A stretch of 64,000 nucleotides of DNA from Burkholderiaceae bacterium (GTDB lineage Bacteria; Pseudomonadota; Gammaproteobacteria; Burkholderiales; Burkholderiaceae_D), in NCBI GenBank assembly GCA_030157545.1, contig JAOAUN010000014.1, positions 62,001-126,000 on the forward strand, read 5' to 3'. The notes under the pieces were generated by a model, which was not told where the DNA came from, did no database searches, and saw only the letters and a list, made by a program, of their open reading frames with translations. A program made the translations under genes and the position numbers. This document shows positions 46,436-56,042 of this stretch, one piece after another (position 1 is the stretch's first letter; each line of letters starts with the position of its first letter).

Positions 46436-47896
46436 ATGCATACCAAGACACTCAAACAACTCTCAGCAATGCTGAAAGCGAAACAAGTCTCCGCGACCGA
46501 ACTGGCGCAGAGTTATCTGGATCGCATCGCCGACAGCGACCTCAATGCTTTCACCAGCATTGATGCCGCGCTGACGCTGGAGCAGGCACGCGATGCCGAT
46601 ACGCGTATCGCAAAAGGTGACGCAAGCGAACTGACCGGCCTGCCGATTGCGCACAAGGATATTTTTGTCACGCGCGGCTGGAAATCAACAGCCGGCTCGA
46701 AGATGCTCGCCAACTACAGCAGCCCCTTCGATGCAACAGTGGTCGAACAGTTCCGCGCAGCAGGCATGGTCACGCTGGGTAAATTGAATTGTGATGAATT
46801 CGCCATGGGTTCCTCGAATGAGAATTCCTTCTTCGGCGCAGTCAAAAACCCATGGGATAAAACTGCTGTGCCGGGCGGCTCGTCCGGCGGCTCGGCTGCT
46901 GCAGTCGCTGCCGGCCTGACCCCTGCCGCCACCGGCACCGACACCGGCGGCTCGATCCGGCAGCCGGCGTCACTGTGCGGCGTCACAGGTATCAAGCCCA
47001 CCTACGGCCGTGTGTCGCGCTTTGGCATGATCGCTTTTGCATCGTCGCTGGATCAGGGCGGGCCGATTGCCTACACCGCCGAAGATTGCGCAATGCTGCT
47101 GTCGGCCATGGCCGGCTTCGACGAGCGCGACTCGACCAGCATAGAGCGGCCGAAAGAAGATTTTTCGCGCCAGCTGAACGACGGCATACGCGGGCTGAAA
47201 ATTGGCGTGCCACGCGAATATTTCGGCAAAGGTCTGGCACCCGATGTCGAGCAGGCAGTGCGCTCGGCTCTAAGCGAATATGAAAAACTCGGCGCGACAC
47301 TCGTTGATATTTCTTTGCCAAAAACCGAGTTGTCGATTCCTGTTTATTACGTGATCGCTCCGGCCGAGGCCTCGTCCAACCTGTCGCGGTTTGATGGTGT
47401 GCGCTACGGCCATCGCGCTGCCGAATACAGTGACTTGTCGGACATGTATTGCAAGACCCGCGCCGAAGGTTTTGGCGACGAGGTCAAACGCCGTATTCTG
47501 GTCGGCGCCTATGTGCTGTCACATGGTTATTACGATGCGTACTATTTGCAGGCGCAAAAAATTCGCCGCCTGATCGCGCAGGATTTCCAGCAGGCGTTCA
47601 CGCAATGCGACGTCATCATGGGGCCGGTTGCACCTACGGTCGCTTGGGACTTGGGCTCAAAAGCCAACGACCCGCTGGCCAATTATCTGGCCGATATTTT
47701 TACGCTCTCAACCAGTCTTGCCGGCTTGCCCGGCATGTCGATTCCGTGCGGCTTTGGCCAGGGCGAGAAAAATGCAAAGCGTCCGGTTGGCTTGCAGCTG
47801 ATCGGCAATTATTTCGAAGAAGCGAAGCTCTTGGGCATCGCGCATCAATTTCAGCTTGCCACCGACTGGCACAACCAGCGGCCTGCTGGCATCTGA
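46436..47896 (+). CDS. gatA: Glutamyl-tRNA(Gln) amidotransferase subunit A
   Basis: Amidase that releases ammonia from glutamine. The catalytic Lys is in PIAHKDIF near residue 76. The [14 protein letters not shown] loop (about 145-158) and [13 protein letters not shown] with the nucleophile Ser near 175 complete the Ser-cisSer-Lys triad. The length of 486 residues is normal. gatB follows 12 bases downstream. Confidence 0.97.
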   Translation: MHTKTLKQLSAMLKAKQVSATELAQSYLDRIADSDLNAFTSIDAALTLEQARDADTRIAKGDASELTGLPIAHKDIFVTRGWKSTAGSKMLANYSSPFDATVVEQFRAAGMVTLGKLNCDEFAMGSSNENSFFGAVKNPWDKTAVPGGSSGGSAAAVAAGLTPAATGTDTGGSIRQPASLCGVTGIKPTYGRVSRFGMIAFASSLDQGGPIAYTAEDCAMLLSAMAGFDERDSTSIERPKEDFSRQLNDGIRGLKIGVPREYFGKGLAPDVEQAVRSALSEYEKLGATLVDISLPKTELSIPVYYVIAPAEASSNLSRFDGVRYGHRAAEYSDLSDMYCKTRAEGFGDEVKRRILVGAYVLSHGYYDAYYLQAQKIRRLIAQDFQQAFTQCDVIMGPVAPTVAWDLGSKANDPLANYLADIFTLSTSLAGLPGMSIPCGFGQGEKNAKRPVGLQLIGNYFEEAKLLGIAHQFQLATDWHNQRPAGI

Positions 47897-47908
47897 CGAG
47901 GACACAAC

Positions 47909-49366
47909 ATGCAATGGGAAGTAGTCATCGGTCTTGAGACGCACACGCAACTCACCACCGCATCCAAAATTTTCAGCGGCGCGCCCATCAAGTTTGGCGC
48001 CGAGCCGAACACGCAAGCGTGCCCGGTCGATCTGGCCTTGCCCGGCGTGCTGCCGGTATTGAACAAAGGCGCGGTTGAGCGCGCAATCCAGTTTGGTCTG
48101 GCTATTGGCGCGACGATTGCGCCGATGTCGGTGTTTGCGCGCAAAAATTATTTTTATCCTGACCTGCCCAAGGGCTATCAGATCAGCCAGTTTGAATTGC
48201 CGGTCGTTCAGGGCGGCACGATCTCTTTCGTGCTCGAGAAAGACGGCAAGGCTGAACTGAAAACCGTGCAACTGACACGGGCACATCTGGAAGAAGACGC
48301 CGGCAAGTCGCTGCATGAAGACTATCAGGGCATGACCGGCATCGACTTGAATCGCGCCGGCACGCCGCTGCTGGAAATCGTCACCGAGCCGGACATGCGC
48401 AGCGCTGCCGAAGCGGTCGCCTATGCAAAGGCGCTGCATTCTCTGGTGGTATGGCTGGGCGTTTGCGACGGCAATATGCAGGAAGGTTCGTTCCGCTGCG
48501 ACGCCAACGTGTCTGTGCGTCCTGCCGGGCAAAAGGAATACGGCACCCGCTGCGAGATCAAGAATCTGAATTCATTCCGCTTTCTGGAAGAGGCCATCAA
48601 CTTCGAAGTGCGCCGCCAGATCGAGTTGATCGAGGATGGCGGTCGCGTGGTGCAGGAAACACGCCTCTATGATCCGGACAAAAAAGAAACGCGCTCAATG
48701 CGCAGCAAGGAAGATGCGATGGACTATCGCTACTTCCCCGACCCTGATTTGCCGCCGCTGATGATTGCGCAAGAATGGATAGACCGCGTCAAGGCTGCAC
48801 TGCCTGAGTTGCCGGGTGCGATGCGCGAGCGTTTTGTGAGTGAGCTTCAGTTGTCAGAATACGATGCCATGGTGCTGACGCAATCCAAAGCGATGGCCGC
48901 GTATTTTGAAGCGGTGGTTGCCGCTGCCGGTCGCGAACAGGCCAAGCCGGCTGCAAATTGGTTAATGGGTGATGTAGCGTCAACGCTGAACCGAGAAGGT
49001 ACGGATATCGCGGAATCGCCGGTAGCAGCGAATCAACTTGCCTTGCTCCTCACGCGGATTGCCGACGGAACGATATCGAACAAGATTGCGAAAGAAGTAT
49101 TTGCAGCGATGTGGGAAGCAAAATCTGCCGCTCCTGCACTGGCTGACGAGATCATCGAATCGAAGGGATTAAAGCAAATCTCCGATTCAGGCGCGCTCGA
49201 AAAGATCGTTGATGAAGTACTGGCCGCAAATGCGAAGTCGGTGGAGGAATTCAGGGCCGGTAAAGAAAAAGCCTTCAATGCACTGATAGGCCAGGCGATG
49301 AAGGCTTCAAAGGGGAAGGCGAATCCGGCGCAGTTGACGGAGTTGTTGAAGCTGAAACTAGGCTGA
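47909..49366 (+). CDS. gatB: Glutamyl-tRNA(Gln) amidotransferase subunit B
   Basis: Subunit that phosphorylates and amidates the charged t[16 protein letters not shown] near residues 2-14, [14 protein letters not shown] near 82-95 and [17 protein letters not shown] near 150-166 are family signatures. A YqeY-like C-terminal domain (about 340-485) binds tRNA. The length of 485 residues is normal. It is convergent with pyrE. Confidence 0.97.
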   Translation: MQWEVVIGLETHTQLTTASKIFSGAPIKFGAEPNTQACPVDLALPGVLPVLNKGAVERAIQFGLAIGATIAPMSVFARKNYFYPDLPKGYQISQFELPVVQGGTISFVLEKDGKAELKTVQLTRAHLEEDAGKSLHEDYQGMTGIDLNRAGTPLLEIVTEPDMRSAAEAVAYAKALHSLVVWLGVCDGNMQEGSFRCDANVSVRPAGQKEYGTRCEIKNLNSFRFLEEAINFEVRRQIELIEDGGRVVQETRLYDPDKKETRSMRSKEDAMDYRYFPDPDLPPLMIAQEWIDRVKAALPELPGAMRERFVSELQLSEYDAMVLTQSKAMAAYFEAVVAAAGREQAKPAANWLMGDVASTLNREGTDIAESPVAANQLALLLTRIADGTISNKIAKEVFAAMWEAKSAAPALADEIIESKGLKQISDSGALEKIVDEVLAANAKSVEEFRAGKEKAFNALIGQAMKASKGKANPAQLTELLKLKLG

Positions 49367-49378
49367 GCTGAGCTGAAA

Positions 49379-49419
49379 ATGCGCGGTGGGTAAGCGTAGC
49401 GAAACCCACCAAGCGCATT
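49379..49419. repeat. Palindromic element between convergent gatB and pyrE
   Basis: Outer arms AATGCGC (49379-49385) and GCGCATT (49413-49419), inner arms GGTGGGT (49385-49391) and ACCCACC (49404-49410). The loop reads AAGCGTAGCGAA. Similar GGTGGGT-loop-ACCCACC palindromes are common dispersed repeats in proteobacteria. The position between two convergent genes suggests it may stop transcription from both sides. The last base is part of the pyrE stop codon. Confidence 0.85.
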
Positions 49420-50084
49420 CAGGCTACGCCATACCGCTGGCGGTAAGCCGCCACCGCTTCCTTATACTGCCCCAGTTCAGGGCTTGCTCCCGGCCCTGAC
49501 AGGTAAGCAAACAAGTCATTCAGGTTGGCAATCGGGATCACCGGTATGCCAACAGACTGCTCGACTTCCTGCACCGCCGACAGCTGCGACATCGCGCCTT
49601 CGGCACCGCTTTTTTCCATACGATCAAGTGCGATTAATACGGCGCAAGGCTCTGCGCCTTGTGCACGAATCATTTGCACTGACTCGCGCACCGAAGTGCC
49701 GGCCGAGATCACGTCATCAATGATCACGACACGACCAGCCAGCTTGGCGCCGACGATGGTGCCGCCTTCGCCGTGGTCCTTGGCTTCTTTGCGGTTGTAG
49801 GCAAACGGCACGTTGCGGCCTTGTGCGGCCATTGCTACGGCGGTGGCCGAAGCCAGCGTAATACCTTTATAGGCAGGTCCGAACAGCATGTCGAATTCGA
49901 CACCGGAATCGAGCATGGTCTGCGCATAGAAGCCGGCCAGCTTGCCCAGCGTTGCGCCATCGTTGAACAGGCCGGCGTTGAAGAAGTAAGGCGACAGACG
50001 TCCAGCCTTGGTGACAAATTCGCCAAAGCGCAGCACGCCGGCGTTGACGGAAAACTCGATGAATTGCTGACGTGTGTTGTTCAC
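49419..50084 (-). CDS. pyrE: Orotate phosphoribosyltransferase
   Basis: Pyrimidine synthesis: joins orotate to PRPP. The start region FIEFSVNAGVLRFGEF is typical of the type-I enzyme. The PRPP-binding motif VVIIDDVISAGTSV is near residues 118-131. The length of 221 residues is normal. It is divergent from the exonuclease gene. Confidence 0.96.
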   Translation of the reverse strand: MNNTRQQFIEFSVNAGVLRFGEFVTKAGRLSPYFFNAGLFNDGATLGKLAGFYAQTMLDSGVEFDMLFGPAYKGITLASATAVAMAAQGRNVPFAYNRKEAKDHGEGGTIVGAKLAGRVVIIDDVISAGTSVRESVQMIRAQGAEPCAVLIALDRMEKSGAEGAMSQLSAVQEVEQSVGIPVIPIANLNDLFAYLSGPGASPELGQYKEAVAAYRQRYGVA

Positions 50085-50175
50085 GATATGACCATAGGTT
50101 CAGATTGGGCAGACCGCATTTTATCGCGTGCCGAATCGGTTATGCTGTCGTCCGTAAACATTCCTTTCTGCTCCC

Positions 50176-50952
50176 ATGAAAATCATCTCCGCCAACCTGA
50201 ACGGCATCCGCTCCGCCTCGCGCAAAAACTTCTTTGAATGGATGGCAAAAGAAAACGCCGATTTCGTCTGCGTGCAAGAGCTCAAAGCCCAGCATACCGA
50301 CATGACGCCGGAATTCCTCGCGCCGCCGGGCTATCACGGCTATTTTCATTACGCGGAAAAGAAAGGCTATTCCGGTACTGGCGTTTATTGCCGCAAGCTG
50401 CCGACAGCCATACATCGCGGCTTTGGCAACGCCGAGTTTGATGCCGAAGGCCGCTATGTGCAATGCGACTTCGACAATCTTTCGGTGGTATCGGTCTACT
50501 GCCCGTCCGGTTCATCGAGCGAGGAACGGCAGCAAGCTAAGTTTCGGTTCATGAAGGACTTCATGCCGCATCTGGCCAAGCTGATTGCCAGCGGCCGTGA
50601 AGTGGTGATTTGCGGCGACTGGAATATCGCGCATCAGCAAATCGATCTGAAGAACTGGAAAAGCAATCAGAAAAATTCCGGCTTCCTGCCGGAAGAACGC
50701 GCATGGATGACGACACTGTTTGACGAGCTCGGCTGGCGCGATGTGTACCGCGCACTGCATCCGGATACCACTGACGCGGCTTACACCTGGTGGAGCAATC
50801 GCGGTCAGGCATGGGCCAACAATGTGGGATGGCGGATTGATTATCACGTTGCTACGCCGGGAATCACCGCACTGGCAAAGTCAGCGGCCATCTACAAGGA
50901 TGAACGATTCAGTGACCATGCGCCGCTCATTATTGAATATGGCGTGATTTAG
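50176..50952 (+). CDS. xthA: Exodeoxyribonuclease III
   Basis: Mg-dependent AP endonuclease and 3'-exonuclease for base-excision repair. Active-site phrases: SANLNGIRSA at residues 5-14, VQELKAQ with the metal-binding Glu35, the GDWNIAHQQIDL region near 145-156, and the FSDHAPLIIEY end with the catalytic His near residue 250. The length of 258 residues is normal. dinB follows in the same direction after 29 bases. Confidence 0.95.
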   Translation: MKIISANLNGIRSASRKNFFEWMAKENADFVCVQELKAQHTDMTPEFLAPPGYHGYFHYAEKKGYSGTGVYCRKLPTAIHRGFGNAEFDAEGRYVQCDFDNLSVVSVYCPSGSSSEERQQAKFRFMKDFMPHLAKLIASGREVVICGDWNIAHQQIDLKNWKSNQKNSGFLPEERAWMTTLFDELGWRDVYRALHPDTTDAAYTWWSNRGQAWANNVGWRIDYHVATPGITALAKSAAIYKDERFSDHAPLIIEYGVI

Positions 50953-50981
50953 CCGGACTGACTTACTCCGCTTCGCCTCTC

Positions 50982-52154
50982 GTGTCAGCTACCAAAACCC
51001 GCCTGATCGCCCACCTCGACATGGATGCGTTTTACGCATCAGTCGAGCTATTGCGTTATCCGGAATTAAAGGGGCTGCCTGTCGTCATCGGTGGCAGCTC
51101 TGCGCATCAGCCCGAGGTGCAGCCGGATGGCAGTCGTCATTTTTTCCGGCTGCGCGACTATACGGGACGCGGCGTCATAACGACCTCCACGTATGAGGCG
51201 CGTGCCCTTGGTGTTTTTTCTGCAATGGGCATGATGAAAGCTGCCAAGCTCGCACCGGATGCAATTTTATTGCCGGTGAATTTCGATGCGTATCGCCACT
51301 ACTCGCGGCTGTTCAAGAAAGCCGTGGCCAGTATTGCGCCGCTGATTGAAGATCGCGGCATCGATGAAATCTATATCGACTTGAGCGACCATGAAGAAGA
51401 AATACAGTCGCTTGCATTACGCATCAAACAGGCAGTGCGCGAAGCGACCGGCTTGTCCTGTTCGATAGGGATAGCGCCCAACAAGCTGCTGGCAAAGATT
51501 TGTTCGGATCTGGAAAAGCCGGATGGCATCACCATTGTCAGCCACGATGATTTACCCACACGCATCTGGCCGCTATCGGTGCGCAAGATTAATGGCATTG
51601 GCCCCAAGGCCGGCGAAAAACTGGCCGCTCTCGGCATCAATACCATTGCCGAACTGGCGCAGCAAGAACCTGCTTTGCTGCAGACCCATTTTGGCCGCAG
51701 CTATGCCGAGTGGTTGACCGAGGTAGCACAGGGCATAGATTTTCGTCCTGTCACGACCTACTCGGAACCAAAATCACTGAGTCGCGAAACTACGTTCGAA
51801 CGCGACATGCATGCACGACATGACCGCGATGCTTTATCCGAAATTTTTACGCATTTGTGTACGCGCGTCGCAGACGATTTGCAACGCAAGGCGTATGTTG
51901 GTCGTACTGTCGGCATCAAGCTGCGCTACGATGATTTTCAGATTGTCACGCGCGATGTGTCATTACCAGCGCCAACCAATAACGCGGCAAGCATACGCAA
52001 GGCGGCCGGCGAATGCCTGAAGAGAGCACCACTGGAAAAGCGGCTGCGGCTGCTTGGCGTGCGCATCAGTGCATTGTCCAAAGCCAGCGACATGCCGACT
52101 GAAGACAAGGCAGTTCAGACAGAGTTACTGTTTTTTAATGGAGAAGCTGAATGA
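50982..52154 (+). CDS. dinB: DNA polymerase IV (Y-family) with an N-terminal insertion
   Basis: Error-prone lesion-bypass polymerase. LDMDAFYASVE has the first catalytic Asp (D13) and the steric-gate region (F17). D128 and E129 are in GIDEIYID, where E. coli has SLDE. The region between GGSS (residue 37) and RGVITTSTYEAR (63) holds about 20 extra residues relative to E. coli DinB. A C-terminal QTELLFF motif near residue 380 looks like a sliding-clamp-binding site. The start is a GTG at 50982 with no other good in-frame choice. The stop overlaps the next gene's ATG. Confidence 0.93.
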   Translation: MSATKTRLIAHLDMDAFYASVELLRYPELKGLPVVIGGSSAHQPEVQPDGSRHFFRLRDYTGRGVITTSTYEARALGVFSAMGMMKAAKLAPDAILLPVNFDAYRHYSRLFKKAVASIAPLIEDRGIDEIYIDLSDHEEEIQSLALRIKQAVREATGLSCSIGIAPNKLLAKICSDLEKPDGITIVSHDDLPTRIWPLSVRKINGIGPKAGEKLAALGINTIAELAQQEPALLQTHFGRSYAEWLTEVAQGIDFRPVTTYSEPKSLSRETTFERDMHARHDRDALSEIFTHLCTRVADDLQRKAYVGRTVGIKLRYDDFQIVTRDVSLPAPTNNAASIRKAAGECLKRAPLEKRLRLLGVRISALSKASDMPTEDKAVQTELLFFNGEAE

Positions 52155-52576
52155 AACCACGCATCAGCATGATCACCATTACGGTCGAGGATATCGGCCG
52201 TTCATTGCGTTTTTATCGTGACGGGCTGGGTCTGGTCACTGCAGGCATCATCGGCACCGAATTCGAGCATGGCGCGGTCGCGTTTTTTGATTTGCAAGCC
52301 GGCTTGAAACTTGCAGTCTGGCCACGCAATAGCCTTGCGCATGACAGTGGCTTGCCGTCCAAGCACTCAGATCCCGTCGGCTTCTCGCTCGGTCATAATG
52401 TGGCATCGCGCGAAGAAGTCGATGAAGTGATGGCGCAAGCAGAGAAGGCAGGGGCTACCATTGTCAAACCTGCGCAGGATACGTTCTGGGGCGGCTATGG
52501 CGGATATTTTCAGGATCCGGATGGCCATCTGTGGGAAGTTGTATGGAATCCGCAGCTGCTGCCCGATGATGCATAA
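52151..52576 (+). CDS. VOC-superfamily (glyoxalase-like) protein
   Basis: A 141-residue protein with the vicinal-oxygen-chelate fold. ITVEDIGRSLRFYRDGLGL near residues 9-27 and QDPDGHLWEVVWNP near 122-135 are typical. It may bind a metal through a His and Glu, but substrate and reaction are unknown. It overlaps dinB by ATGA, so the two are translated together. Confidence 0.88.
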   Translation: MKPRISMITITVEDIGRSLRFYRDGLGLVTAGIIGTEFEHGAVAFFDLQAGLKLAVWPRNSLAHDSGLPSKHSDPVGFSLGHNVASREEVDEVMAQAEKAGATIVKPAQDTFWGGYGGYFQDPDGHLWEVVWNPQLLPDDA

Positions 52577-52593
52577 CAAAAACGGAGATGCCT

Positions 52594-53100
52594 ATGAAAA
52601 CCCTCGTTGAAAATCTCAGCCAGTACGCTGCCTATCATCGCGACAGCCGCAATATCGTCACGCACTTCGTCGGCATCCCGATGATTGTGCTGGCCGTCAC
52701 CATGTTGCTGTCGCGCCCGTATGTTGATGTCGCAGGCGTTGCGTTGTCACCGGCGCTGCTGCTGGCTGTGGTGTCGTCCTTGTACTACTTGCGACTGGAT
52801 CTGCGCTTTGGACTGGTGATGAGCGCGCTGCTGGCAATGTCTGTTTATGTATCCGCTCTTGTCGCTGCGCAGCCAACCATGTTCTGGCTGGTGACGGGCA
52901 TAGGCCTGTTCATAATCGGCTGGGTCTTTCAATTCATCGGCCATTTCTACGAAGGCAAGAAGCCGGCCTTTGTCGATGATGTAATGGGGCTGATCATCGG
53001 GCCGCTTTTTGTGGTCGCCGAATTTGCTTTCTTGTGCGGATTGCGCAAAGAGTTGCAGGGACAAATCGACAGCGTATCCGGCCCGGTGCAGCGCAAATAA
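52594..53100 (+). CDS. DUF962/Mpo1-like membrane protein
   Basis: Membrane protein of 168 residues with four hydrophobic helices. The N-terminal YAAYHRDSRNIVTHFVGIPM near 12-31 and the later FIGHFYEGKKPAF near 111-123 carry the conserved His residues of this family. The yeast relative Mpo1 is an iron-dependent dioxygenase of lipid degradation; the bacterial role is not established. The start at 52594 is preferred over 52588 because GGAG lies six bases before the second ATG and directly against the first. Confidence 0.85.
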   Translation: MKTLVENLSQYAAYHRDSRNIVTHFVGIPMIVLAVTMLLSRPYVDVAGVALSPALLLAVVSSLYYLRLDLRFGLVMSALLAMSVYVSALVAAQPTMFWLVTGIGLFIIGWVFQFIGHFYEGKKPAFVDDVMGLIIGPLFVVAEFAFLCGLRKELQGQIDSVSGPVQRK

Positions 53101-53113
53101 AACGCGCGCTCTT

Positions 53114-54343
53114 TTAGCCAAAGAACCAGTAGCAGACTGCAATCGACGCCAGCACGCCGGCCAGGTCTGCTATCAGCGCGCACGCTACGGCATGCCGCGC
53201 GCGCTGTATGCCGACTGCGCCAAAATAGACAGCCAGCACATAGAAGGTGGTCTCGGTACTGCCTTGCATGGTCGCCGCCAGCAAGGCTGGAAAGCTGTCT
53301 ACACCATGCGTGCTCATGGTTTCGATCAATAGCGCACGCGCCGCGCTGCCGGAGAAGGGTTTGACCAGCGCTGTTGGCAGCGCATCGACGAAGCGGCCAT
53401 CCCAACCGGCACCTTGCACCAGCCAGCGCAAGCCATCCAGTGCGAGGTCTAGTGCTCCGGAGGCGCGCAATACGCCGACGGCACACAGCATCGCCACCAG
53501 ATACGGCAGTAGGTTTTTTGCGACCTCAAATCCTTCTTTCGCGCCTTCGATAAATGCTTCATAAACCGGTACGCGTTTGATTGCGCCAGCTAGCAGAAAC
53601 AGCAATATCAAACTAAATAGAACCAGGTTACCCATCAGCGAAGATAGCGAGGCCAAAGCCATTGCCGAGAGCGAGGCAAGCGCCGCCATCAGGCCATCCA
53701 GCAGCAAGGCTGTTGCAGCCAGCCACGCGAGCATGACCGGGTCCCAAAGTTTGAGGCGCTGCACCAGCGCCACGGCCAGCAAGCCGGCAATGGTCGATGC
53801 CGATGTCGCCAGCAAGATAGGCAGGAACACCAGCGTTGGATCGGCTGCGCCCTGCTGCGCGCGGTACATGAAGATTGATACTGGCAGCAAGGTCAGCGAC
53901 GACGCGTTCAATACCAGAAATAAAATCTGCGCATTGCTGGCGATGGCCGGCAGCGGGTTTAGTTCCTGCAAGGCGCGCATCGCTTTCAGGCCTATCGGCG
54001 TGGCGGCATTATCCAGTCCGAGTACGTTGGCGGTGAAGTTAAGGGTGATGAGGCCAAGCGCCGGATGACCGGCCGGCACCTCCGGCATCAGCCGCCGGAA
54101 CAAGGGCGACAGCAGACGCGCCAGCGCTGCGACCAGACCAGCTTTCTCGGCAATGCGCAGAAAGCCCAGCCACAAAGTGAGGGTGCCAAATAACACCACC
54201 ATGACTTCGACAGACAGCCGCGCCATGGCAAACAGGCTTTCGACCATCGCCTGAAACACAATGGGATCAGCATGCACCAGCCAGCGCCAGCCGGCACTGG
54301 CTGCCGCCACCGCAAAGAAACCCAGCCATAGGGCGTTGAGCAT
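53114..54343 (-). CDS. Fused SpmA-SpmB-like membrane protein (nucleoside-recognition Gate domains)
   Basis: A 409-residue polytopic protein with two Gate-type halves: SpmA-like (about residues 20-230) and SpmB-like (about 255-400; EAFIEGAKEGFEVAKNLLPYLVAML). In spore formers SpmA and SpmB are separate proteins that affect spore-core dehydration. Fusions are common in non-sporulating proteobacteria, where the role is unknown. The ATG at 54343 is preferred over one at 54370. It is divergent from the NRAMP-related gene. Confidence 0.85.
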   Translation of the reverse strand: MLNALWLGFFAVAAASAGWRWLVHADPIVFQAMVESLFAMARLSVEVMVVLFGTLTLWLGFLRIAEKAGLVAALARLLSPLFRRLMPEVPAGHPALGLITLNFTANVLGLDNAATPIGLKAMRALQELNPLPAIASNAQILFLVLNASSLTLLPVSIFMYRAQQGAADPTLVFLPILLATSASTIAGLLAVALVQRLKLWDPVMLAWLAATALLLDGLMAALASLSAMALASLSSLMGNLVLFSLILLFLLAGAIKRVPVYEAFIEGAKEGFEVAKNLLPYLVAMLCAVGVLRASGALDLALDGLRWLVQGAGWDGRFVDALPTALVKPFSGSAARALLIETMSTHGVDSFPALLAATMQGSTETTFYVLAVYFGAVGIQRARHAVACALIADLAGVLASIAVCYWFFG

Positions 54344-54447
54344 TTGAATCCTTAAAAAATAGAAAGGCACAAATTAATAGTGCACAGTGTAACGCGCCGG
54401 AAACAAGCATTCCCCTTCTGCACTTGGCGCTGTTAGCATGGTCTTTT

Positions 54448-55746
54448 ATGCAAGCGGATAACAAAACCAAAGTCAGGCGCAAGCCTGCTGTAGACGACAC
54501 GCCCTGGCAGAAAAAACTTGGGCCGGGGCTCATTACGGGTGCGGCCGATGATGACCCCAGTGGCATCGCCACTTATTCGCAAAGCGGTGCGCAGTTTGGC
54601 TTTGCGATGTTGTGGACACTGCTGTTTACTTATCCGTTGATGGCGGGAATACAAATTATCAGCGCGCGCATAGGCCGCGTCACCGGCGATGGACTGGCCG
54701 GCAATCTGCGCCGCTTGCACTCGCCTTATTTGCTTTTTTTTATTGTCGGCCTGCTGACAATTGCCAACACGATCAATATCGGCGCCGATATCGCAGCGAT
54801 GGCAGATGCTGCCCAACTGGTTGCCGGCGGCTCGCATACGGCCTGGGTGACAGGTTTCGGACTGGTGTCGGTGCTGCTGCAGATATTCATTCCGTACATC
54901 AGCTATGTGCGTATTCTTAAATGGCTGACGCTCGCATTATTTGCGTATGTCGGCATTGTGTTTGCCGTGCATATTGAATGGGCTGATGTACTACTTGCGC
55001 TGGTGTGGCCACAAATTACCCTGAGCAAGGGTTACCTGACAACGGTGGTGGCAATCTTTGGCACCACGATCAGTCCATATCTGTTTTTCTGGCAGGCCTC
55101 GCAAGAAGTCGAGGAAATGAAATCCGATCCGCATGCAGCTTCGCTCAGGCATGCGCCGGAGCAGGCGCGCGCGCATCTGCGCCGGATTTCTATCGATACC
55201 TGGTTCGGTATGGGCGTCTCGAATCTGATCGCTTTTTTTATCATGCTGACGACCGCAGCGACCTTGTTCCAGCACGGATTAACGGATATCCAGACTTCGC
55301 GTCAGGCCGCGCTCGCATTGCGACCGATTGCGGGCGACTTTGCTTATCTGCTTTTTTCAGCCGGCATTATCGGCACCGGTTTACTTGCCATTCCGGTGCT
55401 GGCCGGCTCGGCTGCCTATGCGGTGGCCGGCGCCTTTGGCTGGGAAAAAGGACTCAATCTCGGACTGGCGTTGGGCTGGCGTTTTTACGGCATCATTGCA
55501 ACTTCCACCTTGATCGGTGCAGCGATTGGCATCAGTAAGATGGATCCGATCAAGGCGTTGTACTGGGCCGCAGTGATCAATGGCGTGGTGTCGGTGCCAA
55601 TCATGGCGGTGATGATGCGGATGGCGCAAAGGCGCGATGTGATGGGACCTTTTGTGGTTACGCGCCGCTTGAAGTGGCTGGGATGGAGCGCTACGCTGGT
55701 GATGGGGCTGGCGGTGGCGGCGATGTTTGTGGTGCAGGCCGCTTAG
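54448..55746 (+). CDS. NRAMP-family divalent-metal transporter, divergent subgroup
   Basis: About 11 membrane segments in 432 residues. The first helix has GAADDDPSGIATYSQ near residue 30-44, where classic NRAMPs have DPGN. Helix 6 reads GTTISPYLFFWQASQE near 214-229, without the metal-binding Met of the Mn/Fe transporters (MPH motif). Such changes are expected in NRAMP relatives that carry other ions, possibly magnesium; this is inference. The ATG at 54448 is used. Its stop codon overlaps the convergent toxin gene by four bases. Confidence 0.85.
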   Translation: MQADNKTKVRRKPAVDDTPWQKKLGPGLITGAADDDPSGIATYSQSGAQFGFAMLWTLLFTYPLMAGIQIISARIGRVTGDGLAGNLRRLHSPYLLFFIVGLLTIANTINIGADIAAMADAAQLVAGGSHTAWVTGFGLVSVLLQIFIPYISYVRILKWLTLALFAYVGIVFAVHIEWADVLLALVWPQITLSKGYLTTVVAIFGTTISPYLFFWQASQEVEEMKSDPHAASLRHAPEQARAHLRRISIDTWFGMGVSNLIAFFIMLTTAATLFQHGLTDIQTSRQAALALRPIAGDFAYLLFSAGIIGTGLLAIPVLAGSAAYAVAGAFGWEKGLNLGLALGWRFYGIIATSTLIGAAIGISKMDPIKALYWAAVINGVVSVPIMAVMMRMAQRRDVMGPFVVTRRLKWLGWSATLVMGLAVAAMFVVQAA

Positions 55747-56042
55747 TGAAAATCTTCTTCCCGTTGATGACGCAACGCGATAATAGTCACGATTTCTGCG
55801 TCGCTAATTTCAAACAGCGCCACATAGCCATAAGATCCAAATGAAATTATCAGTTCACGTAGAAATGGATTGTCGGGCACCACTTTACGGCATGAGAATG
55901 GAAAATCACGTAAAAACTCAATACTTTTTGCAATCGCACTACGTGCGCGGTGAGCCGCCAATACGTCTCTTTCGAGCATGAATTTAGTCAGTCGCCGAAC
56001 ATCCTCACGCGCAGCCTTAGTGTAACGAACCTTGAAGCTCAT
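55743..56042 (-). CDS. ParE/RelE-type toxin
   Basis: A 99-residue toxin of the RelE/ParE fold, with VRYTKAAREDVRRLTKFM near residues 4-21, LRELIISFGSYGYVALFEI near 63-81 and a C-terminal IIALRHQREEDF. The last motif is typical of ParE members. It is probably a gyrase inhibitor by family. Its ATG overlaps the antitoxin stop, the usual antitoxin-first order. Confidence 0.88.
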   Translation of the reverse strand: MSFKVRYTKAAREDVRRLTKFMLERDVLAAHRARSAIAKSIEFLRDFPFSCRKVVPDNPFLRELIISFGSYGYVALFEISDAEIVTIIALRHQREEDFH

